DNA from: Desulfovibrio sp.
GTDB taxonomy: Bacteria > Desulfobacterota > Desulfovibrionia > Desulfovibrionales > Desulfovibrionaceae
Reading direction: 5' to 3'
DNA: 10,893 nt
Assembly: GCA_009773975.1 (NCBI GenBank)
Contig: VSMX01000027.1
Location: 9,299-20,191 of the forward strand
Below are positions 7,678 through 10,893 of the stretch, one piece after another (the first letter of the stretch is position 1; each line of letters starts with the position of its first letter). A program made the position numbers and the translations under genes. A model generated the notes under the pieces. That model did not search any database. It had not been told where the DNA came from and worked only from the letters and a program-made list of their open reading frames with translations.

Positions 7678-8825
7678 CGTAACCGGAACAAACCTTTCGC
7701 AAATACAGTTGCGGTATTGCGCAACATTAGAATGGCGGATTTGGGACTTTTAAATATTTGCCGCCAATCTGGAGAATTGATGGCGTAGGCCGTGTCTTTT
7801 AAAGGTTTATATAAACTATGCCATTCATTATATGTTTGCCATCCCGGATAGGGCTTGAGATATCGTTTGGCTTTATTGTTTGCCTCATCCCAGCTTGTCG
7901 AAGCCATCTTCAAAAGAGTTTTCCGGGCCAGCACCGCAAGCGGTTCCTCCATTTTATGTTCGCAGGCATTGGCAACGAACGCCGGAGAAGGATTGGTCAA
8001 TAAAGCCCAGAAAATATCTTCCTGACTTTGGGGAAGGGGCTTATCTTCCATCCTCGCCCCAGCCAGATAGTCGCCGTATGCGGACATGGCGACCGGTATT
8101 CTGTTGCAGGCGGCAACTGCCTCGATTGTGGCTGCTCCAGAGTATCTGGCAGCGCCAAGTCTTTCATGATACGAAGAAAATATTTTGGAGTTAAGGCGAC
8201 AGGGAGCCTTGGACATGCTTGCGCAGTGATTCTTGTTCCTGGCGCATGCCTGCAAATGAGATTGCCAAAAACTGCCGACCATGTCGTCTGAATTGTAAAA
8301 TGGCCCCTTTGAGCAAAAAGCGAATGGCATGGGAATGATATTTTTTGTTTTGCCCTGCAAACAGTCCGGATTTTGCCCGGTAAACAATGATACGATCACT
8401 CCGTTCTCAGCCGATCCATAGCCATTGGCCAGAACTTTCTCGTGCGATCCATTTGGATATAGATAAGTCAGGGGAGCTGAAAGGCAAAATATGCCGGATT
8501 CTTTATTTAAACCTTGCGCAAGTATATTTAATGCGCCGCTCCCTGGCTTGATGACTGGGGAAAGGTAAAAAAAAGTATCCCCTTTTGCCTGAGCCTGTGC
8601 CTCAAGACGTGTTTCAAACACCCCCGTATTATCGGTCGCAAATAGATAAAAATCATCCCCGAAAAGAGCTTTGCCTTTGGCTTCGCATTCCGCAAGCGGC
8701 GTATCAAGCAAGAGCGATGTCGCAAGGATCACCTCGCATTGCCCGGCAATCTCCAGCTTTATTTGTTCCAGCAGGGGAAGAATATTTTCCCAGGGATCGT
8801 AACCGTCGATTATGAAGGAGATCAC
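7674..8825 (-). CDS. Divergent GT2-like protein of glycan locus
   Basis: This 383-residue protein (from the GTG at 8825) opens with ISFIIDGYDPWENILPLLEQI and CEVILATSLLLD. This resembles the first beta strand, helix and second strand of a GT-A family 2 glycosyltransferase, where VSVIIPTYN is usual. In the middle, residues 60-100, where GT2 enzymes carry the metal-binding DxD or DDD, it reads DTFFYLSPVIKPGSG, so no catalytic DxD is evident. The second half (about 165-383) has AFCSKGPFY, WQSHLQACARNKN and a helical tail I cannot assign. No signal peptide or membrane segment is seen. The frame runs upstream of 8825 without a stop, into the end of the previous gene, but has no ATG there; GTG at 8825 or TTG at 8837 are the plausible starts. 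The stop overlaps the GT4 start as ATGA. It may be a glycosyltransferase with an unusual active site, or a non-catalytic partner. The gene is certain; the function is weak. Confidence 0.7.
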   Translation of the reverse strand: MISFIIDGYDPWENILPLLEQIKLEIAGQCEVILATSLLLDTPLAECEAKGKALFGDDFYLFATDNTGVFETRLEAQAQAKGDTFFYLSPVIKPGSGALNILAQGLNKESGIFCLSAPLTYLYPNGSHEKVLANGYGSAENGVIVSLFTGQNPDCLQGKTKNIIPMPFAFCSKGPFYNSDDMVGSFWQSHLQACARNKNHCASMSKAPCRLNSKIFSSYHERLGAARYSGAATIEAVAACNRIPVAMSAYGDYLAGARMEDKPLPQSQEDIFWALLTNPSPAFVANACEHKMEEPLAVLARKTLLKMASTSWDEANNKAKRYLKPYPGWQTYNEWHSLYKPLKDTAYAINSPDWRQIFKSPKSAILMLRNTATVFAKGLFRLR

Positions 8826-8860
8826 GTCAAAAACCAAAAAATCCAGACAAAAGTATTCAT
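8822..8860 (-). other. Possible 12-codon leader ORF bridging two genes
   Basis: An ATG at 8860 follows directly after the TAA of the upstream gene. It reads 12 codons (MNTFVWIFWFLT) and stops at a TGA that overlaps the GTG start at 8825 as GTGA. Such stop-start contacts can pass ribosomes from one gene to the next. It has no Shine-Dalgarno, and it may instead mark a one-base error in the T-runs of this stretch. Confidence 0.2.
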
Positions 8861-10893
8861 TTAGCGCGCAGGGTGTTCTTTCTGGACAGAACGCAGCGTC
8901 TTTAGAAAATGCAGACCAAATTCCGGATATTTTTCGCAAGCTTCATCTAGAGCATGACATTCTGGATCTTCTATTTGCCTTTTATAAAAAGATGTGAAGA
9001 AACTGTCCGCAAGATTTGCAAGGTGGCGGAAATAACGGCCTTTGAAATGCTGATTTAATATGTTTATTGTTTCTACTTCATGCATTCCGTGTTCCGCAAA
9101 GTGCTTGTCCCGATCAATAAAGGCCGAGCTGTAGAGAGCGGAAGAATGCCTTCTGTAAACGGACATGACGCGGGGGATAAAGCCGATCTTGCCTGTTTCG
9201 GCATGGAGCAGATGCCAGTACCAATCGCCAGGGCATAGGTAAGGATTGAACCATTCGGGGAGACAATCGCGAAAACGCCAGCGATAGACAACCGAATTTG
9301 TCTGGATAAAGTTGCCCTGAACCAAATCGGCGAGATAGAAACGCTGTTTGCTTTTTCTGGGCAATTGTTCCAGCATGGGAAAGATGAAATCATCCCTTTG
9401 CCCATTCTCGAACTTTACATGCACAGGATGGAAACAGACCGAGCAATCCTTGTTTTCTCTGAGAAAATCAACCTGCATTTGCAGTTTGTTTGGATCGGTA
9501 AAGTAATCGTCGCCATCACAGAGGGCGGCATATTCGCTTTTGCATGCGGAGAACAGCATTGATACATTTCTGCTGGCTCCCTGGCCAGGCATATAAATAG
9601 GGCGGATATGCGGATGTTTCACCGCATAGTTGTCAATTATATCCTGAGTGCCATCATCTGATGCGTCGTCAATAATTATATGTTCTATAGGGAAATCTGT
9701 TTTCTGGGCGATCACGCTTTCCATGCAGTCGGCAATATAATCTTTGTGATTGCGCGTCATGGTAAGGACGGAAAGAACAGGCTCTGGCCGCGGTATCTGG
9801 AAATTGGGAATCCAGTTATTTTGCGCCCTGAAATCCTCAAGCGTTTTGGCCAAAACAGCTTGTTCGGTGGATAATTCGCCAGGAAAATCGCGAAAATATC
9901 GCAATAAATCAAAACGCAGATTTTCGGGCATCGCAGCCACGAATGGCCGAGCCTGGCTATCTGTTATGGTTGGAAATGGAGCTGAATAGAGTTCGGCCTC
10001 ATTCCAGGCGGGATAATCCGTAAAGACGGGATATCCCAGCAGTTCTTCAAGCTGGGCATTATCAGCCTGAGCATCGGCAATAAAAGTTTGCGCTATTTTT
10101 TCCGGCAAAACGCCTGTGAATTTCGCGAAGCCTTCCTCTTTTCCCACATGGCGCAGCATGGCCCAGAATGTATGCCGATCATGGATAACATTGCCTCCCC
10201 GGGTAAAGCAAAAATCGTAGGTCGCGGCATGCAGATCAAGTGCGGGAAAGTTGTCAGGCAAAAAATTGGAAGATGAGCCCTGAAATATGTCCTCCGGCAA
10301 AGAAATGGTTTCCGCGGCTTTTTCCATAGTTGCTTCTTTTGAAAGCGGCGTGTAAGGGCTGGCATCGATAAATGCGCAGGAGTTTCCAAAATTGTCTATC
10401 AAGGCAGACTGCATGGGCGTATATTTGAGTGCATGGGGCAACGTGGATGCAATATCCACAAGATTTTGGCAAGTATATTTCCGCCAGCTCAACATTCCCC
10501 ATTGTTTTAACGAATAGTCCTGGCGCTGGGCAATTATTATGGGTTTTATGTTATATTGTGAGAAGACTGGAGAAGATTCCAGCCACAATTTCAACTGGCT
10601 GATGCCCTCAAGGGTAAGCAGCGACATATTCCATAAAAGGTTTACATTTTTGCTTTCAAACGCTAACTTATTATGGATTTCATCCAGCTGTTTTTGATAA
10701 TAGTTTTTATGATCCGGGGAAATAGCCGGATTTACCAGTTGTGAAAGAAGCAGTGGTGCCTGATCAATACCATATCTTTGCCAGTTATCAAGAGATGTAA
10801 ATTGGTAAAGAATACCATGTTGATCAAGTTTGGCTTTATTCTGTATAAATAAAAAAGGGATATCAAGCCACAAATTATCATATTGATTGAAAA
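8861..10893 (-). CDS. Sulfotransferase-like / GT2 glycosyltransferase fusion (5' end beyond window)
   Basis: The frame is open to the right edge, so the N-terminus is missing; 676 residues are visible (numbered from the edge). The C-terminal part, about 370-600, is a clear GT-A family 2 glycosyltransferase: LSVLTMTRNHKDYI, IIIDDASDDGT (405-414, nucleotide binding), LCDGDDYF (457-464, with the metal-binding DxD-type acidic cluster), GDWYWH (555-560, matching the usual D-W or ED motif) and YRRH (579-582). The N-terminal half looks like the sulfotransferase-like proteins common in capsule loci: FLFIQNKAKLDQHGILYQ fits the stretch just after the P-loop, IKPIIIAQRQD (115-125) fits the second PAPS-binding strand with its RxD-like motif, and IADAQADNAQLEELLG fits the C-terminal helix. 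The P-loop itself would lie beyond the edge, so sulfotransferase activity is not shown. The ORF ends with TAA at 8861, directly followed by an ATG. The gene is first in the visible operon. GT2 is sure; the sulfotransferase half is tentative. Confidence 0.85.
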   Translation of the reverse strand, partial: FNQYDNLWLDIPFLFIQNKAKLDQHGILYQFTSLDNWQRYGIDQAPLLLSQLVNPAISPDHKNYYQKQLDEIHNKLAFESKNVNLLWNMSLLTLEGISQLKLWLESSPVFSQYNIKPIIIAQRQDYSLKQWGMLSWRKYTCQNLVDIASTLPHALKYTPMQSALIDNFGNSCAFIDASPYTPLSKEATMEKAAETISLPEDIFQGSSSNFLPDNFPALDLHAATYDFCFTRGGNVIHDRHTFWAMLRHVGKEEGFAKFTGVLPEKIAQTFIADAQADNAQLEELLGYPVFTDYPAWNEAELYSAPFPTITDSQARPFVAAMPENLRFDLLRYFRDFPGELSTEQAVLAKTLEDFRAQNNWIPNFQIPRPEPVLSVLTMTRNHKDYIADCMESVIAQKTDFPIEHIIIDDASDDGTQDIIDNYAVKHPHIRPIYMPGQGASRNVSMLFSACKSEYAALCDGDDYFTDPNKLQMQVDFLRENKDCSVCFHPVHVKFENGQRDDFIFPMLEQLPRKSKQRFYLADLVQGNFIQTNSVVYRWRFRDCLPEWFNPYLCPGDWYWHLLHAETGKIGFIPRVMSVYRRHSSALYSSAFIDRDKHFAEHGMHEVETINILNQHFKGRYFRHLANLADSFFTSFYKRQIEDPECHALDEACEKYPEFGLHFLKTLRSVQKEHPAR

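Noticed and set aside
8826..8939. Longer form of the GT2-like gene from a TTG at 8939
   Set aside because: It would overlap the upstream gene by about 79 bases, and the added residues do not fit a GT2 N-terminus; they look like the shadow of the upstream coding sequence.
10871..10873. TTG at 10873 as the true start of the rightmost gene
   Set aside because: The frame continues open to the window edge, and the visible N-terminus looks like the middle of a sulfotransferase-like domain, so the real start is outside.

Overview
The window is a stretch of a surface-glycan biosynthesis locus (capsule, O-antigen or similar) from a bacterium, probably Gram-negative. The gene style is reminiscent of Desulfovibrionales-type deltaproteobacterial capsule loci, but that is an impression; no ribosomal or housekeeping gene is present to fix the taxon. 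All six supported genes lie on the minus strand, so transcription runs from right to left. Spacing is operon-like: one 4-base ATGA overlap, one 1-base TGATG overlap, and short gaps of about 33 to 111 bases. Both end genes are cut by the window edges. I see no tRNA, rRNA, CRISPR array, insertion sequence or plus-strand gene.

In transcription order: (1) 10893-8861, a 5'-truncated protein with a sulfotransferase-like N-terminal half and a clear family 2 (GT-A) glycosyltransferase C-terminal half; (2) 8825-7674, a protein with a GT2-like N-terminus but no recognisable catalytic DxD, probably starting at GTG; (3) 7677-6190, a family 4 (GT-B) glycosyltransferase with a roughly 120-residue C-terminal extension of unknown role; (4) 6190-3068, a 1040-residue protein made of two tandem copies of one module that resembles the TagB/TagF (CDP-glycerol glycerophosphotransferase, PF04464-like) GT-B fold; (5) 2956-1403, a 517-residue protein that is a single copy of the same module; (6) 1369 to the left edge, the N-terminal 456 residues of a PEP/pyruvate-binding-domain enzyme that resembles the Campylobacter jejuni Cj1418 L-glutamine kinase family.

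Taken together, the genes look like a machine that builds and decorates a surface polysaccharide. The GT2, GT2-like and GT4 proteins would assemble sugars, the sulfotransferase-like half could sulfate them, the three TagF-like modules could transfer a phosphodiester-linked group or polymerise one, and the glutamine-kinase-like enzyme could start a phosphoramidate (P-N) modification. These roles are inferred from family resemblance and context only.

The most notable points are the triplication of the TagF-like module (one single gene plus one two-module fusion whose second half has diverged at the presumed active-site positions), the possible phosphoramidate pathway next to it, and a sharp rise in GC content at about position 1370, which suggests the locus is a mosaic.
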